Position numbers and translations under genes: made by a program | The notes under the pieces: generated by a model | Databases searched by the model: none | What the model saw: the letters and a program-made list of their open reading frames with translations, nothing else | What the model was told of the DNA's origin: nothing | NCBI RefSeq assembly: GCF_001421785.1 | Contig: NZ_LMLB01000001.1 | Location: 1,972,129 to 2,036,128, forward strand | DNA length: 64,000 nt | Direction of reading: 5' to 3' | Source of the DNA: Sphingomonas sp. Leaf33 | Lineage (GTDB): Bacteria; Pseudomonadota; Alphaproteobacteria; Sphingomonadales; Sphingomonadaceae | Part shown: positions 50,496 through 59,911 of the stretch, piece after piece | Numbering within the stretch: position 1 is the first letter of the stretch | Layout of the letters: each line of letters starts with the position of its first letter

Positions 50496-52730
50496 TTACT
50501 CGTGAAACCGGTTGTCGCGAGGAAAACCGGTCGGCGGCATCCGCCCCGCCGCGCCCCGCGCCGCGCGCCACGGCGTCAGGTCGCTCTCGGTCCGCATCCG
50601 CCCGGCATCGCCGCCCATCGGCCACGTCAGCCCCTTGTCGAAGCGGAAGGTAATCGCGTCGGCGAGGCCGCCGTCGCGATAGCGCTGCAACTGCACGCCC
50701 TGCCCGCGCGACAGCTCGGCCACCTCGCTGATCGGGAAGACGAGCATCTTGCGGTTGTCGCCGATCGCCGCGACGTAATCGTCGTCGGGATGCACCGGCT
50801 TCACCAGCGACAGCAGCGCGCCCGTCCGCGGCGTCATCACCGTCTTGCCCTTGCGCGTCTCGGCGATCGTGTCGGCGGTCTTGACCAGGAAGCCGCGCCC
50901 GTCGCTCGCCGCGACCAGCAGCCGCTGCGCCGACGATGCGCGCAGGAACGCGATGATCTCCACGCTGCCGTCCAGGTCGATCATCAGCCGCACCGGTTCG
51001 CCGAAACCCCGCCCGCCCGGCAGCTTGTCGGCCCACAGCGTGTAGAAACGTCCGGTCGCCGCCGCGAGCAGCAGCTTGTCGGTCGTCTGCGCGTGGAAGG
51101 CAAAGGCTCGGCCGTCGCCCTCCTTGAACTTCATGGTTTCCGCCGACGTCAGATCGACATGCCCCTTCATCGCCCGGATCCAGCCGCGCTGCGACAGGAT
51201 CACGGTGATCGGCTCGCGTTCGATCATCGCCTCCAGCGGGATGACTCGCGCCGGTGCCGCTTCCGCGATCGTCGTGCGGCGGGCGCCCAGTGGCGTCTCC
51301 GGGCCATAGCGATCGCGTATCTTGCGCAGGTCGCCCTTCAACCTGCGGCGCTGTTTGCCGTCGTTCGCCAGCAGATCGACCAGGCCGGCCTGTTCCTTGG
51401 TCAGCGCATCGCGCTCCCGGACCAGCTCCATCTCCTCGAGCTTGCGCAAGGACCGCAGGCGCATGTTCAGGATCGCCTCGGCCTGGCGGTCGGTCAGCCC
51501 GAATTCGGCCATCATGACCGGCTTGGGTTCGTCTTCGGTCCGGATGATCTCGATCACACGGTCGAGGTTGAGATAGGCGATGATGTAGCCGCCCAGCAGT
51601 TCCAGCCGGTCGGCGATCTTCTGCAGGCGATGTTCGGACCGGCGCCGCAGCACCACGAACTGATGCTCGACCCAGGCCGCCAGCGCCTCGCCCAGCGACA
51701 TCACGCGCGGCGTGCGGGTCTTGTCCAGCACGTTCAGGTTCAGCGACACGCGCGTTTCCAGGTCGGTCAGGCGGTACAGGCTGTCGGTCAGCGTGTCCGG
51801 ATCGACGGTGCGCGCGCGCGGTTCGATGACTATGCGGATCAGCTCGTCGCTTTCGTCGCGGACGTCGCCCAGGATCGGCAGCTTCTTGTCGGTGATGAGG
51901 GCGGCGATCCCCTCGATCAGCTTGCCCTTCTGCACGCCGTAGGGGATTTCGGTAACAATCAGGTGCCATCCGCCCCCCTTCTCGCGCTCGACCGCGATTC
52001 GGGCGCGGACACGGAAACCGCCGCGGCCGGTCGCATAGGATTCGACGATCGCGGCCGGAGGATCGACGACCAGGCCGCCGGTCGGGAAATCGGGGCCCTT
52101 CACGTGGTCGAGGACATTCGCCTGCGGGTTGTCGATCAGAGCGACCGCGGCGTCGAGCAGTTCGGCGGCATTGTGCGGCGGAATGCTGGTCGCCATGCCG
52201 ACAGCGATCCCGGCCGCCCCGTTCGCCAGCAGGTTGGGGAACATGCCGGGGAACAGTTCCGGCTCCTGCTCCTCGCCGTTGTAGGTCGGGCGAAAATCGG
52301 TCGCGTCTTCGTCCAGCCCCGCCATCAGGTCGATCGCGACCTGCGTCAGGCGTGCCTCGGTGTAGCGGTAGGCCGCGGCGTTATCGCCGTCGATGTTGCC
52401 GAAATTGCCCTGCCCGTCGACCAGCGGATAGCGCAGCGCAAAGGTCTGGGCGAGGCGGACCATCGCGTCATAGACCGACTGGTCGCCGTGCGGATGGTAT
52501 TTGCCGATGACGTCGCCGACGACGCGCGCGCATTTCTTGTACCCGCTCGCCGGGTCCAGCCGCAGCAGCCGCATCGCCCACAGCAGGCGGCGATGGACCG
52601 GCTTCAGTCCGTCGCGGACATCGGGCAGCGAGCGCGCGGTGATCGTCGACAGCGCGTAGACGAGGTAGCGTTCGCTGAGCGCGCTATCGAAGGGCGCATC
52701 GATGATCGGTTCGACAGGTTGGGTGGCCAT
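50496..52730 (-). CDS. parC: DNA topoisomerase IV subunit A
   Basis: 744 aa from the ATG at 52730 ([15 protein letters not shown]). [76 protein letters not shown] (the Tyr of AYRYTE is the DNA-cleaving residue) and [23 protein letters not shown] are diagnostic. The C-terminal beta-pinwheel has degenerate blades and no GyrA box, which fits ParC rather than GyrA. At the quinolone-determining position equivalent to E. coli ParC Ser80 it has Gln, and Asp at the Glu84 equivalent. It decatenates sister chromosomes with ParE, which is not in the window. Confidence 0.96.
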   Translation of the reverse strand: MATQPVEPIIDAPFDSALSERYLVYALSTITARSLPDVRDGLKPVHRRLLWAMRLLRLDPASGYKKCARVVGDVIGKYHPHGDQSVYDAMVRLAQTFALRYPLVDGQGNFGNIDGDNAAAYRYTEARLTQVAIDLMAGLDEDATDFRPTYNGEEQEPELFPGMFPNLLANGAAGIAVGMATSIPPHNAAELLDAAVALIDNPQANVLDHVKGPDFPTGGLVVDPPAAIVESYATGRGGFRVRARIAVEREKGGGWHLIVTEIPYGVQKGKLIEGIAALITDKKLPILGDVRDESDELIRIVIEPRARTVDPDTLTDSLYRLTDLETRVSLNLNVLDKTRTPRVMSLGEALAAWVEHQFVVLRRRSEHRLQKIADRLELLGGYIIAYLNLDRVIEIIRTEDEPKPVMMAEFGLTDRQAEAILNMRLRSLRKLEEMELVRERDALTKEQAGLVDLLANDGKQRRRLKGDLRKIRDRYGPETPLGARRTTIAEAAPARVIPLEAMIEREPITVILSQRGWIRAMKGHVDLTSAETMKFKEGDGRAFAFHAQTTDKLLLAAATGRFYTLWADKLPGGRGFGEPVRLMIDLDGSVEIIAFLRASSAQRLLVAASDGRGFLVKTADTIAETRKGKTVMTPRTGALLSLVKPVHPDDDYVAAIGDNRKMLVFPISEVAELSRGQGVQLQRYRDGGLADAITFRFDKGLTWPMGGDAGRMRTESDLTPWRAARGAAGRMPPTGFPRDNRFHE

Positions 52731-52857
52731 TGAAGGTGCAGCGTTAGCAGGGCGCGCGGAACGACGCAAAGCTGCCGATTCGGATGCAATTTCGTTACCA
52801 TGCTCATGATTTCGTAAGCCTGATATCGTACCTCCCCCGTCCCAGGGAGAAGACGGG

Positions 52858-53376
52858 ATGGTCACGGAAGCCGTTCGCATCGCGACGCTCAAGGGGTATG
52901 ATGTGCTCGACACGACCGCCGAGCCGGCATTCGACGCGCTCGCGCATCGCATCGCGACGACCTTTGCCGTCCGTAGCGCGGTCGTGTCGTTCATCGACGA
53001 GGACCGGCAGTGGTACAAGGCCCGTCATGGCGTCGACGATCCGTCGGTCCACCGCTCGCTATCGTTCTGCACGCACAGCCTGGACAGCGACGACGTGACC
53101 GTGGTCCCCGATGCACGGTCCCATCCGATGTTCCGCAGCAGCCCCTTCGTGACCGGCACGGCCGGCATCCGCTTTTACGCCGCGGCTCCGATCAAGGCGC
53201 TCAACCGCGCGCGGCTCGGCACCGTCTGCATCTTCGATCCGCATCCCCGAGCCGAGGGAATGAGCGAACGCGAGAAGCGACACCTGTCGAGCTTCGCCGC
53301 GCACGTGGTCGAACTGCTGGAAGCCCGCCGCAACGCCAGCCGCTTCCGCGCCCGGGCCGCCGGGGCGTCGTTCTGA
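52858..53376 (+). CDS. GAF domain protein
   Basis: 172 aa, a stand-alone GAF domain. YDVLDTTAEPAFDALAHRIAT, VSFIDEDRQWYKARHGVD, SFCTHSL, FVTGTAGIRFYAAAPI and LGTVCIFDPHPR are typical blocks. Such single-GAF proteins bind small ligands or cyclic nucleotides; no output domain is attached. GGGAGAAGACGGG precedes the ATG. It is divergent from parC. Confidence 0.92.
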   Translation: MVTEAVRIATLKGYDVLDTTAEPAFDALAHRIATTFAVRSAVVSFIDEDRQWYKARHGVDDPSVHRSLSFCTHSLDSDDVTVVPDARSHPMFRSSPFVTGTAGIRFYAAAPIKALNRARLGTVCIFDPHPRAEGMSEREKRHLSSFAAHVVELLEARRNASRFRARAAGASF

Positions 53377-53429
53377 CACGCCGCTTCTGCCTCTTCCCGC
53401 AGGCGATGTTCACGGCGTAAGCTTTCGCC

Positions 53430-54305
53430 ATGTTCCTTCGCATAGCACTTGCCGCTAGCCTCGCCGTCATGACCGGCGATCTGCTCACCTGGCCCGACCT
53501 GGCCAAGCGACCGAAACCCCAACCCGATGCGACCGTCGCCTATGGCAGTGATTCGATGCAGAAGGTCGACGTGTGGCTGCCGCAGGGTGCCAAACCCCCG
53601 TACAAGACGGTGCTGATGGTCCACGGCGGCTGCTGGCAGACCTCGATCGCCGATCGCAGCCTGATGAACTGGGTGGCCGACGACCTGCGCCGCGAAGGCT
53701 ATGCGGTGTGGAACATCGATTACCGCGGGGTCGATCGCGCGGGCGGCGGCTACCCCGGCACGTTCACCGACGCAGGCGCAGCGGCGGACCGACTGGCCAA
53801 GGAGGCGAAGCGCTTCCACCTCGACACGCGGCGGATCGTGGCGGTCGGCCATTCGGCGGGCGGGCATCTCGCGCTCTGGCTGGCGGGGCGCCGCAAGCTG
53901 CCAAAGGGCAGCGTGCTTCGCACGACGCGCCCGCAGAAGCTCAGCACCGTCATCAGTCTGGGCGGCCTGCCCGATCTGGAGGCGACCGCGGCGAGCCCCG
54001 ACAACGGATGCGGGACGGCGGTCGTCGCGAAGCTCGTCGGGACCGGCCGCGCCGATCCCTATGCCGACACGTCGGTCCCCCGCCTGCTGCCGCTCGGCGT
54101 CCGACAGCAGCTGGTCAACGGACGCGAGGACAGGATCATCCCGTACCGGATGGCGACCGACTATGTCGCCGCGGCACAGGCCAAAGGCGACCGGGCGGAA
54201 CTGCACACGGTGCCCGCGACCGGGCACGTCGAGTTGGTCGCGCCGGAGACGGCCGCCTGGGCGGAGACCAAGCGGCTGATCGCAGAAGCTTTCAAACGCC
54301 CCTGA
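53430..54305 (+). CDS. Secreted alpha/beta hydrolase (carboxylesterase-like)
   Basis: 291 aa with an N-terminal signal peptide (MFLRIALAASLAVMTGDL). LMVHGGCWQTS is the HGG oxyanion motif and VAVGHSAGGHLALWL the GxSxG nucleophile elbow. REDRIIPYRMA probably holds the acid residue and PATGHVELVAPE the catalytic His. It resembles kynurenine-formamidase-like or BD-FAE esterases. Probable periplasmic esterase, substrate unknown. A ~96-bp repeat follows the stop directly. Confidence 0.92.
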   Translation: MFLRIALAASLAVMTGDLLTWPDLAKRPKPQPDATVAYGSDSMQKVDVWLPQGAKPPYKTVLMVHGGCWQTSIADRSLMNWVADDLRREGYAVWNIDYRGVDRAGGGYPGTFTDAGAAADRLAKEAKRFHLDTRRIVAVGHSAGGHLALWLAGRRKLPKGSVLRTTRPQKLSTVISLGGLPDLEATAASPDNGCGTAVVAKLVGTGRADPYADTSVPRLLPLGVRQQLVNGREDRIIPYRMATDYVAAAQAKGDRAELHTVPATGHVELVAPETAAWAETKRLIAEAFKRP

Positions 54306-54402
54306 GCGTCATCCCCGCGAAGGCGGGGATCAATAGTCGCTGAATGTCGTGAGACTCACATCGTCCAGCCAGAATTGATTCCCGCCTTCGCGGGAATGAC
54401 GA
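54306..54402. repeat. Intergenic palindromic repeat element, copy 1
   Basis: A ~96-bp element made of GTCATCCCCGCGAAGGCGGGGAT, a spacer with ATAGTCGCTGAAT and GTGAGACTCAC, and an inverted end CCCGCCTTCGCGGGAATGACG. It is the reverse complement (with differences) of the copy at 58117-58212. It lies between convergent genes and each end forms a strong hairpin, so it may terminate both transcripts. The end units resemble bacterial REP/BIME palindromes. Confidence 0.85.
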
Positions 54403-54420
54403 TGATGAGGGTTTCCCTCT

Positions 54421-57009
54421 TCACTTCCCCGCCCAGCTCGTCACCGCCGGCCGCAGGCGGTCGGCAAACACGGCGCGGTTCTTTATCGAATTGACCGTCC
54501 GCGCCGCCGAACCGCGCGACGCCTCGGGCAGGTTCTTCGCCGCCCAGTCGGTGATCTTCGCCAGCATCTTCGGATCGTTCGACCCGCCGCCCAGCTGGAC
54601 GATGAAGCTTGACCGCGAACTCGTCTCGAGCATCGGGTTGATCATCGCGGCGTTGGCCGTCGCGAAGTCGAAGGCGAGGTCCGGATGCGCCTGCGCCACC
54701 GCGGCGAGCAGGCTGATCTTCTGCTGGTCGGTGAAGTCCGACGACCTGACCAGATCGAGCGCGCGCTTCGCCAGCGCCTCGTCCTTGGCGATGCCCAGCA
54801 GGCTGATGTAGCCGTTCTTCACCACCGGGTTGGTTTCCGCCCGCGTCGTGGCCAGCAGCGCCTCCCAATCGGCGGCCGTCGCGTTGCGCGCGAAAGTGCC
54901 GAGCATCGGGCGACGGATCGCCGGAGGAATGGCCGATGAATCGCGGCGCACATCGGCGAAGTAGCGGCGCGCGCGATCGACGACACGGGTGTCGCCTGCA
55001 CTGCCCAGCAGCGACACCAGCTGCTCGCGCAGGTTGGTCACCGCAGCACTGTCGTCGCGCTTCGGCTCCAGGCCGTAGCGGTCGAGCGCGGGGGCAAGCA
55101 CCTGCAGCGTCTTGGCCTGCACACGCTCGCCAAGCGGCGTCCCTTCGTACATCCCCGACAGACGGGACAACTGGCCCGCGGCCATCGTCCACACCAGCGG
55201 ATCGGCGTTGGCGGTGACTGCACCCAGCGTCTGGAAGTACAGCGCCAGATCCTGGTCGCCGCTGAAGCCCAGCGCCATGTCGTCGCCCATGAAGCCGACC
55301 TGGTCCGACACCGGCAGGTTGCCGAACGCCTTCACGACCGCATCATGGCCGGCCGCATCGTAGCGGGTGCGGTAATAGCCGCCCATGCCGGGGTTGACGA
55401 AGACGGGACCGCATACCGCCGCTGCGGTCTGCGGCGTGCTCCCGCGGATTTCCTTTGCGCCCATGCCGGCCTGACCGCTGCCCAGCGTTGCCCACGTCAC
55501 CGGCACGCGCCAAGTCTGCGGCGCCTTCGACGCGGCATCCAGGCCGAAGCGGCTCTGGCGGAACGTCAGATTGTTGCGGTTGCCGGTACAGCCGCCGGTC
55601 GCGACGCTGATCAGCGGAACGCCACCCTGCAGCGTGAAGTCGTGCATGAACGGCGCGACATCACGCCCCGCCGCGGCGCTGACTTCGGCCCAAAGCTGAT
55701 CGGTGACCGTGTTGTTGTACTTGTACTTCGCCATGTAGCGGCGCACGCCCTCGCGGAACTTCGCCTCGCCGACCGTGCTTTCCAGCATGTCGATGACCGC
55801 CTGCCCCTTCTGGTAGGTGATCGTGTCGAACGCCTCGCCGATCTGGTCGACCGTCGTCACCTTGCGGATGACGGGGTGCGTCGCCGCGGTCGCGTCGAGC
55901 CGCATCGCCGCCTCGCGCTCGGTCGCGACGGTCAGCGCGCGGTAATTCCATTGCGGGTTCAGCGCGGCGGTCGCCTTGCCCTCCATCCAGCTGGCGAAGC
56001 CCTCGTTCAGCCACAGGTCGTCCCACCAGCGCATGGTGACGAGGTCGCCGAACCACTGGTGCGCCATTTCATGCGCGATGACGGTGTAGATGCGCTGCTG
56101 GTTGCTGACCGTCGCGCGCTTGGCGTCGAACAGCAGCTCGGGTTCGAAATAGAAGATCGCGCCCCAATTCTCCATCGCGCCAAAGAACTGCGACGATCCC
56201 GGCCCGGCGATCATGTCCATCTTGGGCAGCGGATAGGGCTGGCCGAAATAGCTCTCGTAATAGGGTAGCAGGCGCTTGGCGGCGGCCAGCGCATAGTCGG
56301 CCTGATCGATGACGCCGCGGCGCGTGATGACGCCGATCTCGGTCTTGCCCGCCATCACCGTCTTGCGCTCGACATCGCCCATGCCGAGGTACAGCAGGTA
56401 GCTCGACATGATCGGGCTCTCGGCAAAGCTGTACAGCTGTTTGTCACCGCTCAGCTTCGTGACCTTCGCCGGCATGTTCGAGAACGCGGTCTGGCCCTTG
56501 GGCGCGACGGCCGACAGCGTGAACTTCGCCTTGAACGCCGGTTCGTCCCACATCGGCGCGAAGCGGCGGGCATCAGGCGCCTCGAACTGCGTCGCCAGCA
56601 TCTTCGCCTTGCTGCCGTCCGGATTGGTATAGTCGATCGCGAACAGCCCGGCGGCCGATGTGTTGATCTTGCCCGACCAGACGAAGGCGACGCGGTGCGA
56701 TCCGGCGGTCAACGGCTTGGCGAGCGTGAGCGTCAGCGTCTGCGCCGCCGTGTCCAGCACCGGCTTCACCTGCACGCCGTCCACGCTGGCCAGCGTAACG
56801 TTCAGATCGGCGGCGTTCAGCACGATCGTCTGTGTCGGCGCGGTCACGCGGACGTTGACCGTCTCGCTGCCGGTAAAGGTCATCGCCTGCGCGTCGGGCT
56901 CGATCTTGATGTCGTAGCTGACCGGGACGACGGTCTTGGGCAGTTGCCCCTGCGCGAGGGCTGGCGTCGACACGGTCATCAGCAACAGGGCAGTGGCAAG
57001 GCGCTTCAT
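54421..57009 (-). CDS. M1 family metallo-aminopeptidase, exported
   Basis: 862 aa from the ATG at 57009, with signal peptide MKRLATALLLMTVSTPALAQ. FFGAMENWGAIFY is the GAMEN substrate motif, VIAHEMAHQWFGD the HExxH zinc site, and LNEGFASWMEG supplies the third ligand Glu. The C-terminal half is the helical ERAP1-like domain. It removes N-terminal residues from peptides in the periplasm. The length is close to other proteobacterial M1 enzymes. A short frame extends upstream (MPRSVG) but the chosen ATG begins the signal peptide. Confidence 0.96.
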   Translation of the reverse strand: MKRLATALLLMTVSTPALAQGQLPKTVVPVSYDIKIEPDAQAMTFTGSETVNVRVTAPTQTIVLNAADLNVTLASVDGVQVKPVLDTAAQTLTLTLAKPLTAGSHRVAFVWSGKINTSAAGLFAIDYTNPDGSKAKMLATQFEAPDARRFAPMWDEPAFKAKFTLSAVAPKGQTAFSNMPAKVTKLSGDKQLYSFAESPIMSSYLLYLGMGDVERKTVMAGKTEIGVITRRGVIDQADYALAAAKRLLPYYESYFGQPYPLPKMDMIAGPGSSQFFGAMENWGAIFYFEPELLFDAKRATVSNQQRIYTVIAHEMAHQWFGDLVTMRWWDDLWLNEGFASWMEGKATAALNPQWNYRALTVATEREAAMRLDATAATHPVIRKVTTVDQIGEAFDTITYQKGQAVIDMLESTVGEAKFREGVRRYMAKYKYNNTVTDQLWAEVSAAAGRDVAPFMHDFTLQGGVPLISVATGGCTGNRNNLTFRQSRFGLDAASKAPQTWRVPVTWATLGSGQAGMGAKEIRGSTPQTAAAVCGPVFVNPGMGGYYRTRYDAAGHDAVVKAFGNLPVSDQVGFMGDDMALGFSGDQDLALYFQTLGAVTANADPLVWTMAAGQLSRLSGMYEGTPLGERVQAKTLQVLAPALDRYGLEPKRDDSAAVTNLREQLVSLLGSAGDTRVVDRARRYFADVRRDSSAIPPAIRRPMLGTFARNATAADWEALLATTRAETNPVVKNGYISLLGIAKDEALAKRALDLVRSSDFTDQQKISLLAAVAQAHPDLAFDFATANAAMINPMLETSSRSSFIVQLGGGSNDPKMLAKITDWAAKNLPEASRGSAARTVNSIKNRAVFADRLRPAVTSWAGK

Positions 57010-57149
57010 TCCGACACTCCGGGGCAAGATCTGGTTGCGGCGTTCCTGCGCCTGTCCACGGCCGCGCGCAACCGCCGTCCGCCCGCGATCTCACGAAGTG
57101 CATGACCCGCCCGCTGGACAGCCCATTTCGGTTGCGGCACAAAACCCAA

Positions 57150-58109
57150 ATGGCTCTTCCCGCTCTGTTCGATCGCCTCCGGCTCCCCGTCATCGGCTCG
57201 CCGCTGTTCATCATCTCGAACCCGGACCTGGTCATCGCCCAGTGCAAGGCGGGCATCGTGGGCAGCTTCCCGGCGCTGAATGCGCGACCGCAGGCGATGC
57301 TCGACGAATGGCTGCACCGGATCACCGAGGAACTGGCGGCGTGGAACCGCGACAACCCCGACACGCCGGCGGCACCGTTCGCGGTCAACCAGATCGTCCA
57401 CAAGTCGAACGACCGGCTGGAAGCCGACCTTGCGACCTGCGCCAAGTGGCAGGTGCCGATCGTCATCACGTCGCTGGGCGCGCGCGAGGATCTAAACACC
57501 GCGGTCCATGGCTGGGGCGGGATCACGCTGCACGACATCATCGACGACCGATTCGCGCGCAAGGCGGTGGAAAAGGGCGCGGACGGCCTGATCGCGGTCG
57601 CCACCGGCGCAGGCGGTCACGCCGGGCGGCTGTCGCCCTTCGCGATCATCCAGGAAATCCGCCAGTGGTTCGACGGGCCGCTGGCGCTGTCTGGCGCAAT
57701 CGCGACCGGCGACGCGGTGCTGGCGGCGCAGGCGATGGGGGCGGACCTGGCCTACATTGGTTCGCCATTCATCGCCACGACGGAAGCAAATGCGGTCGAC
57801 GGATACAAGCAGGGCATCGTCAGCGGTCGCGCGAGCGACATCGTCTATTCGAACCTGTTCACCGGCGTCCACGGCAACTACCTGCGCGGGTCGATCGAGG
57901 CGGCGGGCATGGACCCCGACAATTTGCCCGAGGGCGATCTGAAGACGATGAACTTCGGCGGAAACGACGGCAGCAAGGCCAAGGCATGGAAGGACATCTG
58001 GGGATCGGGCCAGGGGATCGGCGCGGTCGATGCGGTGGTGCCGGCGGGAGACTATGTCGCGAAGCTGGCGCGCGAATATGCGGCGGCGCGGGCGCGGTTG
58101 GGGCTTTGA
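57150..58109 (+). CDS. NAD(P)H-dependent flavin oxidoreductase/nitronate monooxygenase-like
   Basis: 319 aa from the ATG at 57150. LPVIGSPLFIISNPDLVIAQ and KAGIVGSFPALNAR open an FMN-binding TIM barrel. GADGLIAVATGAGGHAGRLS (with His), GPLALSGAIATGDAVLAAQAM and GADLAYIGSPFIAT are the FMN loops of the 2-nitropropane dioxygenase/NMO family. It probably oxidises nitronates or reduces quinones; the class I NMO His is conserved in GGHAG. Divergent from the M1 gene, with 140 bp between. Confidence 0.92.
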   Translation: MALPALFDRLRLPVIGSPLFIISNPDLVIAQCKAGIVGSFPALNARPQAMLDEWLHRITEELAAWNRDNPDTPAAPFAVNQIVHKSNDRLEADLATCAKWQVPIVITSLGAREDLNTAVHGWGGITLHDIIDDRFARKAVEKGADGLIAVATGAGGHAGRLSPFAIIQEIRQWFDGPLALSGAIATGDAVLAAQAMGADLAYIGSPFIATTEANAVDGYKQGIVSGRASDIVYSNLFTGVHGNYLRGSIEAAGMDPDNLPEGDLKTMNFGGNDGSKAKAWKDIWGSGQGIGAVDAVVPAGDYVAKLAREYAAARARLGL

Positions 58110-58116
58110 GACTCTA

Positions 58117-58212
58117 GCGTCATCCCCGCGACGGCGGGGATAGATTCCGGCCGGACGTGGTGAGACTCACTGAATTCAGCGACTATTTGTCCCCGCCTCC
58201 GCGGGGATGACG
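58117..58212. repeat. Intergenic palindromic repeat element, copy 2 (inverted)
   Basis: GCGTCATCCCCGCGACGGCGGGGAT ... GTGAGACTCAC ... ATTCAGCGACTAT ... GTCCCCGCCTCCGCGGGGATGACG. Reversed and complemented it aligns along its length with copy 1 at 54306, including the inner ATAGTCGCTGAAT block. Also sits between convergent genes (58109 and 58240). Confidence 0.85.
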
Positions 58213-58239
58213 GTGGCGAAACAAACGTTTTGAGGCGTT

Positions 58240-58710
58240 CTAGCTCGCCAGCGCCAGCGCCAGCGCCAGCCGGTCGTGGATCGAATGCACCGGGCTCTCG
58301 ATCAGTTTCGGCCGCGCCTGCGCGACATCGAACCGCCCGACGCGACGGTGCAGGTCGATGCTCGCGCCGATCAGGATGCGCGCAGTGTCCGGCAGCATGG
58401 TGATCGCGCCTTCGTCGGTCACCGGCGCGTCGCCCAGCCGGCGTGACGGGTCCAGCGCATCGACCGCGCGGAGTTCGCCGTTGGCCACGGCGCGCTGGGT
58501 CAGCAACCAGGCGATGACATGCATCAGCCGCGACGTGACCTTCATCGATTCGCACGAGAACAGCACGCGTGACAGCGCGTCCAGCGACTCGCGGTCGATC
58601 CGCCCGGCCTCGTCGAAATAGCCGCGCGCCTCGTCCGCCAGCAGCATCGATTCGACGTACAACGAATCGATCAGCCGGCGGTGCATCCTCGAATGCGGCG
58701 CGTCGCGCAT
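58240..58710 (-). CDS. DUF1465 family protein
   Basis: 156 aa from the ATG at 58710 with GGGAG 6 bases upstream. LIDSLYVESMLLADEARGYF and DALSRVLFSCESMKVTSRLM match DUF1465, an all-helical protein restricted to alphaproteobacteria. No enzymatic motif. The Ala/Leu/Ser-rich tail (LALALALAS) is unremarkable. Function not known. Confidence 0.88.
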   Translation of the reverse strand: MRDAPHSRMHRRLIDSLYVESMLLADEARGYFDEAGRIDRESLDALSRVLFSCESMKVTSRLMHVIAWLLTQRAVANGELRAVDALDPSRRLGDAPVTDEGAITMLPDTARILIGASIDLHRRVGRFDVAQARPKLIESPVHSIHDRLALALALAS

Positions 58711-58860
58711 CAGTAACTCCCTGTCCCCTGTCGGACACACGTGCCACGGCGCGAGTCACCCCGCCAAGCCCGTTTTAGCGTTAACGCCGCTGCCCAGTGT
58801 CCCGATCCGGTCCGCCTGCCCGTCGCGTGCACGCGGCGTTAGCCGGGCAAGCGGCGGGGA

Positions 58861-59067
58861 TCAGGCGATAATGTCGGGGATCAGCATATCCTCGAGCTGC
58901 GCCATCTCGTCCTTCAGCAGCAGCTTGCGCTTCTTGAGGCGCGCGATGAGCAGCTGGTCGGGCGCGGTCTGGCACAGCAGCGCCTCAGCCGCTGCGTCCA
59001 AGTCGCGGTGCTCGACCTTCAACGCGGCCAGCTTCTGCCGGACTTCGGCCTCGTCCATCGACACCAT
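58861..59067 (-). CDS. DUF465 (YdcH-like) protein
   Basis: 68 aa from the ATG at 59067 (MVSMDEAEVRQKLAALKVEH). The helix hairpin ends in LIARLKKRKLLLKDEMAQLE, the conserved KKxKLxLKDEI block of DUF465. It is divergent from a second DUF465 gene 130 bp away. Function unknown; a coiled-coil dimer is likely. Confidence 0.9.
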   Translation of the reverse strand: MVSMDEAEVRQKLAALKVEHRDLDAAAEALLCQTAPDQLLIARLKKRKLLLKDEMAQLEDMLIPDIIA

Positions 59068-59196
59068 GTTTTCCACGCTCGCTTCGTCACGCAAAACCGC
59101 ACGCGTCACCGATTGCACCCTATTAGCGCCGCGACAAGCGCCGCGATCCGTGTTCTACTCATCCTCCCGCAACTGACAGCAAGGAGAGCTCAATCC

Positions 59197-59352
59197 ATGC
59201 AGACCGCGCATTACACGGCGTTAGAGGCCAAGCACGCTTCGCTCGACGCCCGGATCGCAGACGAGCAGGGACGACCGGCGCCCGACCAGGCAGCCATCGC
59301 CGATCTGAAGAAGCGGAAATTGCGCCTGAAGGAAGAGATGGAGAGCGGCTGA
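59197..59352 (+). CDS. DUF465 (YdcH-like) protein, short paralogue
   Basis: 51 aa. YTALEAKHASLDARIADEQG and IADLKKRKLRLKEEMESG are the same family block as in the divergent neighbour. AAGGAGA lies 9 bases before the ATG. A clear intrinsic terminator follows 30 bp after the stop, so this is a monocistronic short mRNA. Confidence 0.9.
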   Translation: MQTAHYTALEAKHASLDARIADEQGRPAPDQAAIADLKKRKLRLKEEMESG

Positions 59353-59381
59353 TCCGCGCGGCGGATACGCTGAACACGGCA

Positions 59382-59412
59382 AAGCCCGGCGGTAGCATCG
59401 CCGGGCTTTTTA
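59382..59412 (+). terminator. Intrinsic terminator after short DUF465 gene
   Basis: Perfect 10-bp stem AAGCCCGGCG / CGCCGGGCTT (59382-59391 and 59399-59408), 7-base loop, then TTTTTAT. A textbook rho-independent terminator. Confidence 0.92.
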
Positions 59413-59441
59413 TTTGGCCGTCCTCGGAAAACGGCGTTGCC

Positions 59442-59810
59442 CTAAAACATCGCCCGCTTAATCGCGGCGACCTTGGGCGGCGGCACGGCCACCGGCTTGC
59501 GCGCGCGTTTCGGATCGATCTCGTGGTCGAACGCGATGCCCATCCGCCCCTCGGCGATCCAGGCTACGCGGCCGCGGACCGGGCCGATCCCACGGACGTC
59601 GATCTCGGCCACATCGCCGATGTCGGCCCGCCCGGCATATTCCGCCATCAGCCCGCCGCTCGACAGGTTGCGGATGCGCACCGTGACCGGCAGCGCCATC
59701 GCGGCCACCTTTAGCGTAGCGACGAGCAACAGGCTGTCGCGCCCGCCATCCCGGCCGGCGCCGCCTGTATCTGCGGTCGCTGATCCCTGCGAAGAAAAAC
59801 CCTGGTCCAT
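59442..59810 (-). CDS. PilZ domain-like protein
   Basis: 122 aa from the ATG at 59810. PVTVRIRNLSSGGLMAEYAG carries the second PilZ motif ([D/N]xSxxG), and GPVRGRVAWIAEGRMGIAFD the terminal beta strand usual in PilZ. The first motif, RxxxR, is not evident upstream (VATLKVAAMAL). It may therefore not bind cyclic-di-GMP. Divergent GGDEF-EAL activity elsewhere in the window is compatible but unlinked. Confidence 0.85.
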   Translation of the reverse strand: MDQGFSSQGSATADTGGAGRDGGRDSLLLVATLKVAAMALPVTVRIRNLSSGGLMAEYAGRADIGDVAEIDVRGIGPVRGRVAWIAEGRMGIAFDHEIDPKRARKPVAVPPPKVAAIKRAMF

Positions 59811-59911
59811 CACCGTCCCGGTCGACTGGAAGATCGTCAGTGCGATGCGGTTAGACCATCTCGAATCTTGCCAAATCGTAAACGCGGGCGCGGAATGGCG
59901 TTCCGGTGGCG

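Noticed and set aside
50502..52733. Plus-strand open frame (743 codons) opposite parC
   Set aside because: Codon-position artefact of the GC-rich parC gene; no protein-like composition.
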